From Dictyoglomus sp. (GTDB taxonomy: Bacteria > Dictyoglomota > Dictyoglomia > Dictyoglomales > Dictyoglomaceae): a stretch of DNA of 64,000 nucleotides. Made by a program: the position numbers and the translations under genes. The first letter of the stretch is position 1. Each line of letters starts with the position of its first letter. This document shows, piece after piece, positions 18,068 to 31,486 of this stretch. The notes beneath the pieces are model-generated. The model made no database searches. It had not been told where the DNA came from and worked only from the letters and a program-made list of their open reading frames with translations. Location: the NCBI GenBank assembly GCA_025060475.1, contig JANXBZ010000006.1:1-64000 (forward strand), in the 5' to 3' direction.

Positions 18068-18347
18068 GAAGTTCATTAGTCTGTTCTGCATATATGAAAT
18101 CAACTACTTCTACATCCACATTTTTTACCCCTTCTATTTCTTTTAAGGACTTTTTAATTGATAAAGCAAGTTGTACCCCTAAGGGACAAAAAGGAGTCGT
18201 TGGTCTAAAAACAACTTTCACATTTCCATCCTCATTTACTTCTAAATTTTCAATGGTATTTAAAGTAACGAGATCTAATCCTACCTCTGGATCAATAATT
18301 TCTCTTAATTTATTTTCTATCTTTTCTTTCAAATTCATACCATTCAC
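18054..18347 (-). CDS. DUF59/MIP18-family iron-sulfur assembly protein
   Basis: The 97-residue protein is a single DUF59 domain: an N-terminal helix with REIIDPEVGLDLVTL and a C-terminal TTPFCPLGVQLA containing the conserved reactive cysteine. Members such as SufT and PaaD help mature iron-sulfur proteins. It stands apart from any suf or isc genes here. A GAGGTG site precedes the start. It converges on the helicase gene with a 14-bp overlap. Confidence 0.85.
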   Translation of the reverse strand: MNGMNLKEKIENKLREIIDPEVGLDLVTLNTIENLEVNEDGNVKVVFRPTTPFCPLGVQLALSIKKSLKEIEGVKNVDVEVVDFIYAEQTNELLKNV

Positions 18348-18423
18348 CTCGTAATTTTTTATAATATTTTATCATATTTTGTAGTAAAATATAATTAAAA
18401 ATCTTTTTTAAGAGAGGGAAAAA

Positions 18424-18791
18424 ATGAAAAAAATTTTAGTAGTTGATGATGAACCATATATTAGAAATTTAGTTGTTGAAACCTTAAATTATTTAGGAAA
18501 ATACGAACTTATAGAAGCAGGAACAGGAAAAGAAGCTTTGGACTTAGTAATAAAAGAAAAGCCTGATTTAGTAATTTTAGATATTATGCTTCCTGATATT
18601 GATGGCTACACAATCTGCGAACAGATCAAGGAAAATCCAAATCTAAATACCTCAGTATTAATATTATCTGCAAGATGTAGCGAATTAGATCAAAGAATTG
18701 GATTTGGTATGGGCGCAGATGATTATTTAACAAAGCCCTTTACTATAAAAGATTTGATTGAAAAAGTACAAAACCTCCTTGAGAAAAGTCC

Positions 18792-18795
<4 letters not shown>
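18424..18795 (+). CDS. Single-domain response regulator (CheY-like)
   Basis: The 123-residue protein is a lone receiver domain. The acidic pair Asp8-Asp9, the phospho-acceptor Asp53 in LVILDIMLPD and the TKPF lysine near residue 103 are all in place. There is no DNA-binding or output domain, so it must act by protein contact or as a relay. It overlaps the following histidine-kinase gene by 4 bp, so the two form a coupled two-component pair. An AGAGGG site precedes the ATG. Confidence 0.92.
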
Positions 18796-24048
<5,253 letters not shown>

Positions 24049-24068
24049 CTTTTCTCTCCTCCATTCTT

Positions 24069-24773
24069 TTAACTACTATCAGAATATCCACATAACCAAT
24101 TTAAAGTATTATATCTTTCTACAATAATATATGAAATTTGCAAATATTCATCCAAATTAATATCTTTAAAGGGCTTTCCTAAAATAGGAAAATCACCATC
24201 AATGGGTTCAGGTATACACCCATCAATATATGCCTTTTCAGCAACAGATCTTATTATATCCTTTATATTTACCCCCTCAGATATAGGCTCATTTCTTTTT
24301 TCTAAATCAAAAACTTGTAATCTCCAAAACCAATATTCTGAAATATCCCTTTCCCTTTTTATCTCTTCTTCAGATCTTAATCTCACCTTTTCTAAAAAGT
24401 ACTCCTTTGGCCTAAAGAGGGTAAGATTTTCAATAAGTCTTTCAGGTATAAAAAGATTATCATAGGGAGGAATCTTGGGAATTAGAGATAAAGCCCAAAG
24501 AAGAGTTCCTAAAGATTCATTTCTCCATATAGCTTTAATGATTTCCATATTATTCCACTCACCAAGAGGTTTTGAGAAAGATTCTAGTTCTTCTGAAGTT
24601 AGATAATTTAACAAATCTTCCTTTTCCATCCACGAATATAGTAATCTTACTAATTCGTTGGCAGAGTTTAAAAAATCTTTGTTTCCTTGATTTCTAACTG
24701 AAATATCTAATTCTCCTCTAACAATATAACTTCCAAGAGAAAGACATCTTAAGGCAATTTTATCTTTTTCCAT
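24069..24773 (-). CDS. DUF4272-like protein of unknown function
   Basis: The 234-residue protein has no signal peptide or membrane segment. It carries ESLGTLLWALSLI in the middle and an ISEYWFWRLQ segment, a layout seen in the DUF4272 family, whose function is not known. It starts an apparent minus-strand operon with the GH1 glucosidase and guaB. The ORF extends to the end of the operon's control region without a clear -10 box. Low-complexity charge runs are absent. No function is proposed. Confidence 0.65.
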   Translation of the reverse strand: MEKDKIALRCLSLGSYIVRGELDISVRNQGNKDFLNSANELVRLLYSWMEKEDLLNYLTSEELESFSKPLGEWNNMEIIKAIWRNESLGTLLWALSLIPKIPPYDNLFIPERLIENLTLFRPKEYFLEKVRLRSEEEIKRERDISEYWFWRLQVFDLEKRNEPISEGVNIKDIIRSVAEKAYIDGCIPEPIDGDFPILGKPFKDINLDEYLQISYIIVERYNTLNWLCGYSDSS

Positions 24774-24815
24774 TTTTTAAAAATCTCCTTTAATAATATT
24801 TTCTATATATTAGCC

Positions 24816-24844
24816 TTCCCAAAATTTTATTTCAAGAGTATAAT
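24816..24844 (+). promoter_or_regulatory. Candidate promoter of manC (leaderless)
   Basis: A TTCCCA -35 box, a 17-bp spacer and a perfect TATAAT (24839-24844) lie 7 bp upstream of the manC ATG. No ribosome-binding site separates them, so transcription would start at or near the start codon. Confidence 0.55.
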
Positions 24845-24851
24845 TTTAATC

Positions 24852-25853
24852 ATGAAGGTGAGGGTAGTTATAATTGCGGGTGGAAGTGGAAAAAGACTTT
24901 GGCCTATTAGTACTGAATATAAACCCAAACCCTTTTTAAATCTTTTTGGGGAGGAAAATCTTATTAAAAATACCTTCGAAAGAGCTAAAAGAATTTCCAA
25001 GGATATATCTATGGTGGTAAATATAAAACATAAAAGATATGTAGAAGATCTACCTGCAGAAAAGATTTATGAAATCATTGGAAGAAACACTGCACCTGCC
25101 ATAGCTCTTGCATCTTTATTTTTAGACGATGAGGATATAATGGTGGTTTTACCTGCAGATCATGTAATTCCAGAAATAGATAAATTTGAAAAAATCATTC
25201 GAAAAGCAATAGATTTTGCAAATAGAAGAGATGCTCTAATAACCCTTGGGATAAAACCTACCTATCCTGAAACAGGTTATGGATATATAGAAGTGGGAGA
25301 AAAAGTTGAGGAGAATATATACAAAGTACTTCTTTTCCATGAGAAACCAGATCTTGAAAAGGCAAAGGAATATATAGAAAAAGGAAGTTTCTTTTGGAAT
25401 TCTGGAATTTTTATATGGAAGAATAAATCAATTAAATCTGCTTTTATAAAATATCTTTCTGAAGACTATGGAAAGATCTATACTTTAAAAGAATATATTG
25501 GAAAAGAATCCTTCGAGGAAAAAATAGAAGAAGTCTACAAGGAAATAAAAAGTGTTTCCATTGATAAGGGAGTATTAGAAAAAGCAGAAAACATATATGT
25601 AATCCCTGCAGATTTTCAATGGAGTGATATAGGAAGTTGGGAATCTCTCTATAATGTCTTTCCAAAAGATAAGAGAGGAAATTATATAACAGGTGAGGTA
25701 AAAACACTAGACGTTAAGAACTCTCTTATCTTAAATTATTCTGATAAAGAAACAGTAGTTATAGAGGAAGAAAATATAATAGTTGTTATAACTGAAGATA
25801 AAATACTAATTTCTAAGAAAGGTTCTTCATCAAGAGTTAAGGATATTATTTAG
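24852..25853 (+). CDS. manC: Mannose-1-phosphate guanylyltransferase
   Basis: The 333-residue nucleotidyltransferase has the signature AGGSGKRLWPIS at 8-19, GRNTAPAIALA, VLPADHVI, the FWNSGIF motif and the later DFQWSDIGSW. These identify GDP-mannose pyrophosphorylases, which make GDP-mannose from GTP and mannose-1-phosphate for surface glycans. It lacks the fused C-terminal isomerase domain of the longer bifunctional ManC/AlgA enzymes. The phosphohexomutase at 42068 could supply the substrate. The isomerase-like gene follows after 10 bp. Confidence 0.92.
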   Translation: MKVRVVIIAGGSGKRLWPISTEYKPKPFLNLFGEENLIKNTFERAKRISKDISMVVNIKHKRYVEDLPAEKIYEIIGRNTAPAIALASLFLDDEDIMVVLPADHVIPEIDKFEKIIRKAIDFANRRDALITLGIKPTYPETGYGYIEVGEKVEENIYKVLLFHEKPDLEKAKEYIEKGSFFWNSGIFIWKNKSIKSAFIKYLSEDYGKIYTLKEYIGKESFEEKIEEVYKEIKSVSIDKGVLEKAENIYVIPADFQWSDIGSWESLYNVFPKDKRGNYITGEVKTLDVKNSLILNYSDKETVVIEEENIIVVITEDKILISKKGSSSRVKDII

Positions 25854-25863
25854 GAGGAAAAAA

Positions 25864-26610
25864 ATGAGAAGAATTCCAATAGCACTGCAGCTTTATTCTG
25901 TAAGGAAGGAATGTGAAAAGGATTTTGAGAAAACAATTAAAGAAATTTCTGAGATGGGATATGAAGGGGTAGAATTTGCAGGCTATTACGGAAAATCTGC
26001 AAATGAGCTTAAGAAAATACTAAATAAATATAACCTAAAGGTTGCAGGAACTCACATTCCCATTAATACTTTAATAGGAGATGAATTGGAAAAAACTGTA
26101 GAATTTAATTATATATTGGAAAACAAATATTTAATTATCCCATCTCTTCCCGAAGAATATACTAAAGATAAAAAAGGATGGGAAAAGGCTATCGAGCTCA
26201 TAAATGAAATTTCTAGTAAACTAAGATCTTATAAAATGATATTAGGTTTTCATAACCATTCTATAGAATTCCAAAGACTCAATGGAGAAACTTTTTGGAA
26301 TTTCTTTTTTGATAATGTTAACGAAGATGTAGTAATGCAACTAGATACGGGAAATGCCATGAATGGAGGAGCAGATCCCATAGAAATATTGAGACGATAC
26401 TTAAAAAGAGCAAAGACTATTCATCTAAAAGAATATCCCTTAACTTCAAGGGCTATTGGGGAAGGGATTATAAATTGGAAAGAAATCTTTGATATATGTG
26501 AAAAAGAAGGAAAAACAGAATGGTACATAGTAGAGTATGAAAATCCCTCTTTTCCTCCTCTAGAAAGTGTTAGATTATGTTTAGAAAATATTAAAAAAAT
26601 AAAAGAGTAG
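25864..26610 (+). CDS. Sugar phosphate isomerase/epimerase (AP-endonuclease-2 TIM barrel)
   Basis: The 248-residue protein is a xylose-isomerase-like TIM barrel: LQLYSVRKECEKDFE, EMGYEGVEFAG, a GFHNHSIEFQ metal-ligand region, QLDTGNAMNGGADP and HLKEYP, ending in a conserved glutamate strand. Members isomerise or epimerise sugars with a divalent metal. A strong AGGAGG site lies 10 bp after manC. The stop codon is inside the terminator hairpin shared with the GH5 gene. The actual sugar is unknown. Confidence 0.82.
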   Translation: MRRIPIALQLYSVRKECEKDFEKTIKEISEMGYEGVEFAGYYGKSANELKKILNKYNLKVAGTHIPINTLIGDELEKTVEFNYILENKYLIIPSLPEEYTKDKKGWEKAIELINEISSKLRSYKMILGFHNHSIEFQRLNGETFWNFFFDNVNEDVVMQLDTGNAMNGGADPIEILRRYLKRAKTIHLKEYPLTSRAIGEGIINWKEIFDICEKEGKTEWYIVEYENPSFPPLESVRLCLENIKKIKE

Positions 26611-26630
26611 GGGAAAATCCCCTACTCTTT
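26602..26630. terminator. Bidirectional terminator containing both stop codons
   Basis: A 13-bp stem (AAAGAGTAGGGGA / TCCCCTACTCTTT) with an AAA loop serves the plus-strand isomerase gene and the minus-strand GH5 gene. Both TAG stop codons lie within the stem. Confidence 0.9.
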
Positions 26631-27623
26631 TATTTTCGTGTCGGGAATTAATGCTTTAAGAAGATCTATTCTCCATTTTTTATTTAATGGATCATAAATT
26701 CCAAAACCCGAACAAAATTCCCAATAACTCCAAGCTATTCCTCTTTTTTCAGCAGATCTTGCTACAAAAGAAGTCCATCTTACTCTCGATTCCATATCTG
26801 CTTTTGAATAGGCTCCAAATTCTCCCATGTATAATGGAGGGTTTCCATTTCTTTTACTCCAATCTACTACCATATCTAATTCTCTTTCTATTGCTTTTTT
26901 CTCTGCTTCTGTTCCTAGCCATTTTACCCCTACGGGAGGGGAAGGATTAACCCATTCTGCTCCTTGATGAGTAAAGTTAAAAGGATTATAGTAATGAAAG
27001 GTTACTATTATATTTTTATCACCTTGCGGTATTTTTAATTCGTTTAATCGATATATATTATTCCAATCAGTAGGACCTATTATAATCTTTCTTGTAGGAT
27101 TCGTTTTTCTTACAATTTTTACCGCTTCCATTAAATATTCATTCCATAGATTACTTTTTAGATTCATACAGGGCTCATTTAATAATTCAAAATACAAAGT
27201 TTCAGGATAATCTTTATAATGTTCTGATATTTGCTCCCATAATTTTAAAAATCTTTCTTTATGTTTCTCAGGTTCCTGCATTATTTCTTCATAATGGTGA
27301 ATATTAATAATTACATAAAGATTGTTTTTAAAAGCTTCTTTTATAACATGATCTACCCTTTCAAAAATATAAGGAGAAATTTTATAAGGTGGTTTATATT
27401 CCGCATAAGCGTTCCACCTTACAGGTATTCTTACATGGTCAAATCCTGCACTTCTAATTAAAGAAAAATACTCATCCTTTATTACAACACCCCATTGTCC
27501 TTCGAAAGGCGCTTCCAATGCATTTCCCATATTCACTCCCCGAAGAATAGGCAATTTTTCCATAGCAGAAGTCCTCCCAAGAAAAATTAAGAATATGAAA
27601 GAGAGAACTAGTAACTTTTTCAT
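26622..27623 (-). CDS. Secreted GH5 endoglucanase/beta-mannanase-type cellulase
   Basis: The 333-residue enzyme has a signal peptide (residues 1-20, ending RTSA). The mature GH5 TIM barrel shows GVNMGNALEAP, DHVRIPVRW, NIHHYEE, the acid/base Glu150 in LLNEPC and the nucleophile Glu268 in YMGEFGAYS. It cleaves beta-1,4-glucans or mannans outside the cell. No extra binding module is attached. It is the last gene of the lacI-oppABCDF locus, 12 bp after oppF, so transporter and hydrolase are probably made together. Substrate within GH5 is not resolved. Confidence 0.92.
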   Translation of the reverse strand: MKKLLVLSFIFLIFLGRTSAMEKLPILRGVNMGNALEAPFEGQWGVVIKDEYFSLIRSAGFDHVRIPVRWNAYAEYKPPYKISPYIFERVDHVIKEAFKNNLYVIINIHHYEEIMQEPEKHKERFLKLWEQISEHYKDYPETLYFELLNEPCMNLKSNLWNEYLMEAVKIVRKTNPTRKIIIGPTDWNNIYRLNELKIPQGDKNIIVTFHYYNPFNFTHQGAEWVNPSPPVGVKWLGTEAEKKAIERELDMVVDWSKRNGNPPLYMGEFGAYSKADMESRVRWTSFVARSAEKRGIAWSYWEFCSGFGIYDPLNKKWRIDLLKALIPDTKIKE

Positions 27624-27635
27624 ATTTTTTCCTCC

Positions 27636-28583
27636 TTATACCAGATGGCATGAAACAAAATGCTCTGGAGAAACCTCTCTAAAGATAGGTTCTTCTTTTC
27701 TACATATATCCATTACATATTCACATCGAGACTGGAATCTACATCCAATCGGAAGATCTATAGGAGATGGAATTTCTCCTTTAAGAGCTGGAAACTTCCT
27801 TTGACGTTCCTCATTTTTAGGCATCTTAGGAACTGATGCAAGGAGAGCTCGGGTATAAGGATGTAAAGGATTTCCATATAGCTCTTCCTTAGGAGCCAGT
27901 TCTACAAATGTCCCTAAATACATAACAGCAACCTTATCTGATAAATATCTTACTACTGCTAAATCATGAGAAATAAATAAATATGCCAACTTAAACTGTC
28001 TCTTTAGTTCATATAGAAGAGAGATAATTTGTGCTCCTATGGATACATCAAGAGAAGATACAGGTTCATCACACACAATAAACTTAGGATTCAATGCTAA
28101 TGCCCTTGCTATTCCAACTCTTTGTTGTTGTCCTCCCGAGAATTCGTGGGGAAAAGAGTCTATATATTCTCTACCAATTCCTACTATATCAAGAAGTTCC
28201 ATTACTCCTTTTCTTCTCTGTTCCTTAGTTCCTATGTTATGAATGATTAAAGGATCTTCTATCGCTTGTCCTATAGTCATCTGAGGATTTAAAGATGCTA
28301 AAGGATCCTGGAAAATTATTTGCATAAACATTCTTATCTGTCTTAGCTCCTCACCTTTTAATTTTCTTAAATTTATACCCTCAAAAAGGATCTCTCCATC
28401 GTCAGGCTCAAGAAGTCTTAAAACTGTTCTTCCAAGGGTAGATTTTCCTGAACCACTCTCTCCCACAAGTCCTAGAGTTTCTCCAGCGTTTATTGAGAAG
28501 GAGACATTATCAACTGCTTTTAATACCTTTCTTCCCCTGGGAAAGTATTTTTTTAAATTTTTTACTAATAAAAGTTCAGGCAT
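27636..28583 (-). CDS. oppF: Opp-type ABC transporter ATP-binding protein (OppF-like)
   Basis: The 315-residue ATPase has Walker A GESGSGKST near residue 40, the Q-loop, the LSGGQ variant FSGGQQQRVGIARA, Walker B IVCDEPVSSLD, and the C-terminal oligopeptide-transporter extension with cysteines in the GCRFQSRCEYV block. It powers import through OppBC. Its ATG overlaps the oppD stop by 8 bp. In this locus the transporter is more likely to carry oligosaccharides than peptides. Confidence 0.93.
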   Translation of the reverse strand: MPELLLVKNLKKYFPRGRKVLKAVDNVSFSINAGETLGLVGESGSGKSTLGRTVLRLLEPDDGEILFEGINLRKLKGEELRQIRMFMQIIFQDPLASLNPQMTIGQAIEDPLIIHNIGTKEQRRKGVMELLDIVGIGREYIDSFPHEFSGGQQQRVGIARALALNPKFIVCDEPVSSLDVSIGAQIISLLYELKRQFKLAYLFISHDLAVVRYLSDKVAVMYLGTFVELAPKEELYGNPLHPYTRALLASVPKMPKNEERQRKFPALKGEIPSPIDLPIGCRFQSRCEYVMDICRKEEPIFREVSPEHFVSCHLV

Positions 28584-29556
28584 TAATTTTTCCTCCCTTC
28601 ACTAAATGACACGCTGTTTTATGCCCTTCTTCTATTTCTTTTAATTCTGGCTCTTCTTCCTTGCATATCTCTTGAGCATAAGGACATCTTGGATGAAATC
28701 TACAACCCGATGGGGGATTTATTAGGCTTGGTGGGTTTCCAGGAATAGGTCTCAAAGAACCTTCTTTTGTTTCAATATCTAAAGTAGAGTTTAAAAGGCC
28801 TTGAGAATAAGGATGTAATGGTTTTTTTATGAATTTATCCATGAGACTATATTCTACGATTTTTCCTGCATACATTACTATTATAGTATCACAAAAGTTC
28901 ATGGCAAGAGTAATATCATGGGTTATAAATATTATACTCATTCCAAATTTTTCCTTCATATCTTGCATTAAATTTAAAATTTGAGCTCTTATAGTTACAT
29001 CAAGAGCAGTAGTAGGCTCATCTGCAATAATAAGTTTTGGATTACAAGCTAAAGCCATAGCTATCATTACTCTTTGTCTCATTCCTCCTGAAAATTGAAA
29101 GGGATAATCCCAAAATCTTGTTTTATGTTCTGGTATTCCTACAACTCTTAACAACTCTATTGCTCTATCCCTTGCTTCTTTATCAGACATTACTCTATGC
29201 CAAATTATAGGTTCCATAACTTGTATGCCTATTTTCATAATGGGATTTAGACTAGTCATAGGATCTTGGAAGATTATGGAGATATCTCTACCCCTAATTT
29301 CTCTTAATTCTTCTTTAGAAAGTTTTAACAAGTCTTTCCCATCAAAAATTGCTTCACCACTTTCTATCCATCCATTTCTTCTGATAAGTCTCAAGAGAGA
29401 AAGAACAGAAACAGTTTTTCCCGACCCACTCTCTCCTACAATTCCCAAAGTCTCTCCATAGTCTAATTTATAGCTTATACCATCAACAGCCTTAACTATT
29501 CCTTCACGTCTATAAAAATATGTTTTTAGATTATTTACTCTCAATAATTCTGCCAT
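28576..29556 (-). CDS. oppD: Opp-type ABC transporter ATP-binding protein (OppD-like)
   Basis: The ATPase has Walker A GESGSGKT near residue 40, FSGGMRQRVMIAMALA and Walker B LIIADEPTTALD, plus a cysteine-bearing C-terminal extension (GCRFHPRCPYA). I start it at ATG 29556, preceded by an AGGAGTGAGG site; the upstream GTG would overlap oppC and has no usable spacing. About 326 residues, normal for OppD. It works with OppF as a heterodimer at the cytoplasmic face. Confidence 0.93.
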   Translation of the reverse strand: MAELLRVNNLKTYFYRREGIVKAVDGISYKLDYGETLGIVGESGSGKTVSVLSLLRLIRRNGWIESGEAIFDGKDLLKLSKEELREIRGRDISIIFQDPMTSLNPIMKIGIQVMEPIIWHRVMSDKEARDRAIELLRVVGIPEHKTRFWDYPFQFSGGMRQRVMIAMALACNPKLIIADEPTTALDVTIRAQILNLMQDMKEKFGMSIIFITHDITLAMNFCDTIIVMYAGKIVEYSLMDKFIKKPLHPYSQGLLNSTLDIETKEGSLRPIPGNPPSLINPPSGCRFHPRCPYAQEICKEEEPELKEIEEGHKTACHLVKGGKINA

Positions 29557-29560
29557 GATT

Positions 29561-30433
29561 TTATACCTCACTCCTTGGATTTAAAGCATCTCTTAAACCA
29601 TCCCCTAAATAATTAAAGGCAAGCATAGTAAGAGCAAAGGTTACTGCAGGAAAGATTAGAAGATGAGGGAACGCAAATACATACTGGGATGCACCACCAA
29701 GCATATTACCCCAACTGGGCATTGGTGGCCTTACCCCCATTCCAATAAGAGCTAATCCACTTTCTATCCAAATTCCGTTAGGAATTCCAAAAGCTAAACT
29801 TATTATTATAGGTCCTAACATATTGGGAAGAATATATTTTCTTATTATATAAGATTCTTTTGCCCCAAGAGCTCTTGCAGCCTCTACAAAATCTGCATTT
29901 TTTAGAGATAAAACTAATCCTCTAACAAGTCTTGCCATTCCTGGCCAACCAGTAACTCCTACTGCAAAAAGAATAGTATGCAATCCTCTTCCTAGAACAG
30001 TAACAAGAATTACATTAAATAGAAAAGTAGGAAAGGCAAACATTATATCCACAATTCTCATTAAAATAGTATCCAATCTTCCTCCCTTAAAACCTGCGAT
30101 AGCTCCAAGAATTACCCCTATCACAAGGACTACAATTTGAGACCCAAAACCTATAAATAATGCATTTCTAATAGCATAAATATGCCTGCTAAGCATACAT
30201 CTTCCTAAATCATCAGTCCCAAAAGGAAATCTCCAACTGGGACCTTCAAAAGTATGTCCATAATGGGGTTCATCATATGGATAGGGTGCTATAATAGGGG
30301 CAAATATTGATATAAAAATAAGAATGGATATATAAATTAAACTTGCCACTGCCATCTTGTTTTCTTTAAATCTTCTCCATGCAGAAGCCCAATATCCTGC
30401 TTTTTTTGACTTTTGAACTAAAGCTACCTCCAT
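29561..30433 (-). CDS. oppC: Opp-type ABC transporter permease (OppC-like)
   Basis: The 290-residue inner-membrane protein has about six membrane segments, an N-terminal cytoplasmic stretch ahead of the first helix (WRRFKENKMAVASL), the GTDDLGRCM loop and the EAARALGAKESYIIRKYILPN coupling-helix motif that contacts the ATPases. It pairs with OppB to form the channel. It lies 31 bp downstream of oppB. Confidence 0.93.
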   Translation of the reverse strand: MEVALVQKSKKAGYWASAWRRFKENKMAVASLIYISILIFISIFAPIIAPYPYDEPHYGHTFEGPSWRFPFGTDDLGRCMLSRHIYAIRNALFIGFGSQIVVLVIGVILGAIAGFKGGRLDTILMRIVDIMFAFPTFLFNVILVTVLGRGLHTILFAVGVTGWPGMARLVRGLVLSLKNADFVEAARALGAKESYIIRKYILPNMLGPIIISLAFGIPNGIWIESGLALIGMGVRPPMPSWGNMLGGASQYVFAFPHLLIFPAVTFALTMLAFNYLGDGLRDALNPRSEV

Positions 30434-30464
30434 TTTTTAAGCCTCCCTTTTATTCATTCCAAAA

Positions 30465-31427
30465 TTATTCATATTTAATCCTTGGATCTAAAAATGCATA
30501 TATTATATCTACCAACAAGTTCATAAACATGACCGACAAAGAGAGAATAAAAGTAGAAGTAACAAGTAACGGATAATCCCGTTGAGCAGCTGCATTAACA
30601 AATAATTGTCCTAGACCAGGAACCCTGAAAAGATTTTCAATCCAAACAGTTCCCGTAAAAAGTATCGCAAGTTGAGGTCCAATTATAGTTACTATAGGAA
30701 TCATAGAATTTCTTAGAGCATGTCTAATAATTACTGCTCTTTCGGTTCCTCCCTTTGCATATGCAGTTCTTACATAATCTTGGTTAAGCACATCTAAAAG
30801 ACTTGATCTCATGAATCTTGCTATTGTAGCGAGGGGTGCTAAAGCAACGGTAACTACAGGAAGAATCATCTGTTTTGGAGTTTCCCATCCTGAGGTAGGA
30901 AGAACCTTTAAATAAATACTAAATATAATAACTAAAATAACACCTATGAGATAAGCAGGAAACATACTTCCTATCATAGCTACAAAAGTTGTAGTATAAT
31001 CGATCCAAGTATTTCTTTTAAGAGCAGAAATAACACCAAGAGGGATACCTATAATTAATGCAAGAGCAATCGATAAAATCGCAAGTGTAAAAGTTACAGG
31101 AAATCTTCTTGCAATTTGAACTTCTATAGGCTCATTAGGATTTGAAAAGGATGGTCCAAATTTAAATCTAAAGGCATCTCCTAAATAATTTAAAATTTGC
31201 TTCCATAAAGGAACGTTTAATCCGTATTTCTCTTCGAAACCCTTTATTAAAATTTGAAGCTGTTCAGGAGTTAAAGTAGAAACTTTTCCAGCACTAGCTG
31301 AAAAGGCATTTATATTAAAGAATTCACCAGGAGCAAGATACATAAGAATATATGTGATAACTATAACTACAACAAGGGAGATAAATATAGTAACTAATCT
31401 TTTTAGAATATACTTTAAAAGTCCCAT
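30465..31427 (-). CDS. oppB: Opp-type ABC transporter permease (OppB-like)
   Basis: The 320-residue permease opens with the typical YILKRLVTIFISLVVV helix and has about six membrane segments. The coupling-helix region DYVRTAYAKGGTERAVIIRHALRN is intact. A GGAGGAAG site precedes the ATG. A stable hairpin lies between this gene and the binding-protein gene upstream, so expression may step down here. Confidence 0.93.
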   Translation of the reverse strand: MGLLKYILKRLVTIFISLVVVIVITYILMYLAPGEFFNINAFSASAGKVSTLTPEQLQILIKGFEEKYGLNVPLWKQILNYLGDAFRFKFGPSFSNPNEPIEVQIARRFPVTFTLAILSIALALIIGIPLGVISALKRNTWIDYTTTFVAMIGSMFPAYLIGVILVIIFSIYLKVLPTSGWETPKQMILPVVTVALAPLATIARFMRSSLLDVLNQDYVRTAYAKGGTERAVIIRHALRNSMIPIVTIIGPQLAILFTGTVWIENLFRVPGLGQLFVNAAAQRDYPLLVTSTFILSLSVMFMNLLVDIIYAFLDPRIKYE

Positions 31428-31447
31428 ATACTTCCTCCTTAATAATA

Positions 31448-31470
31448 GAGGGGAGGTTTGTCCTCCCCTC
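31448..31470 (-). other. Intercistronic hairpin between oppA and oppB
   Basis: A 9-bp GC-rich stem (GAGGGGAGG / CCTCCCCTC, 5-base loop) follows the oppA stop on the minus strand. The 3' side lacks a U-run (TATTATTAAGG), so full termination is unlikely. Such hairpins often stabilise the binding-protein mRNA or allow partial read-through. Confidence 0.7.
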
Positions 31471-31486
31471 TTTCTTTTTATGAATC

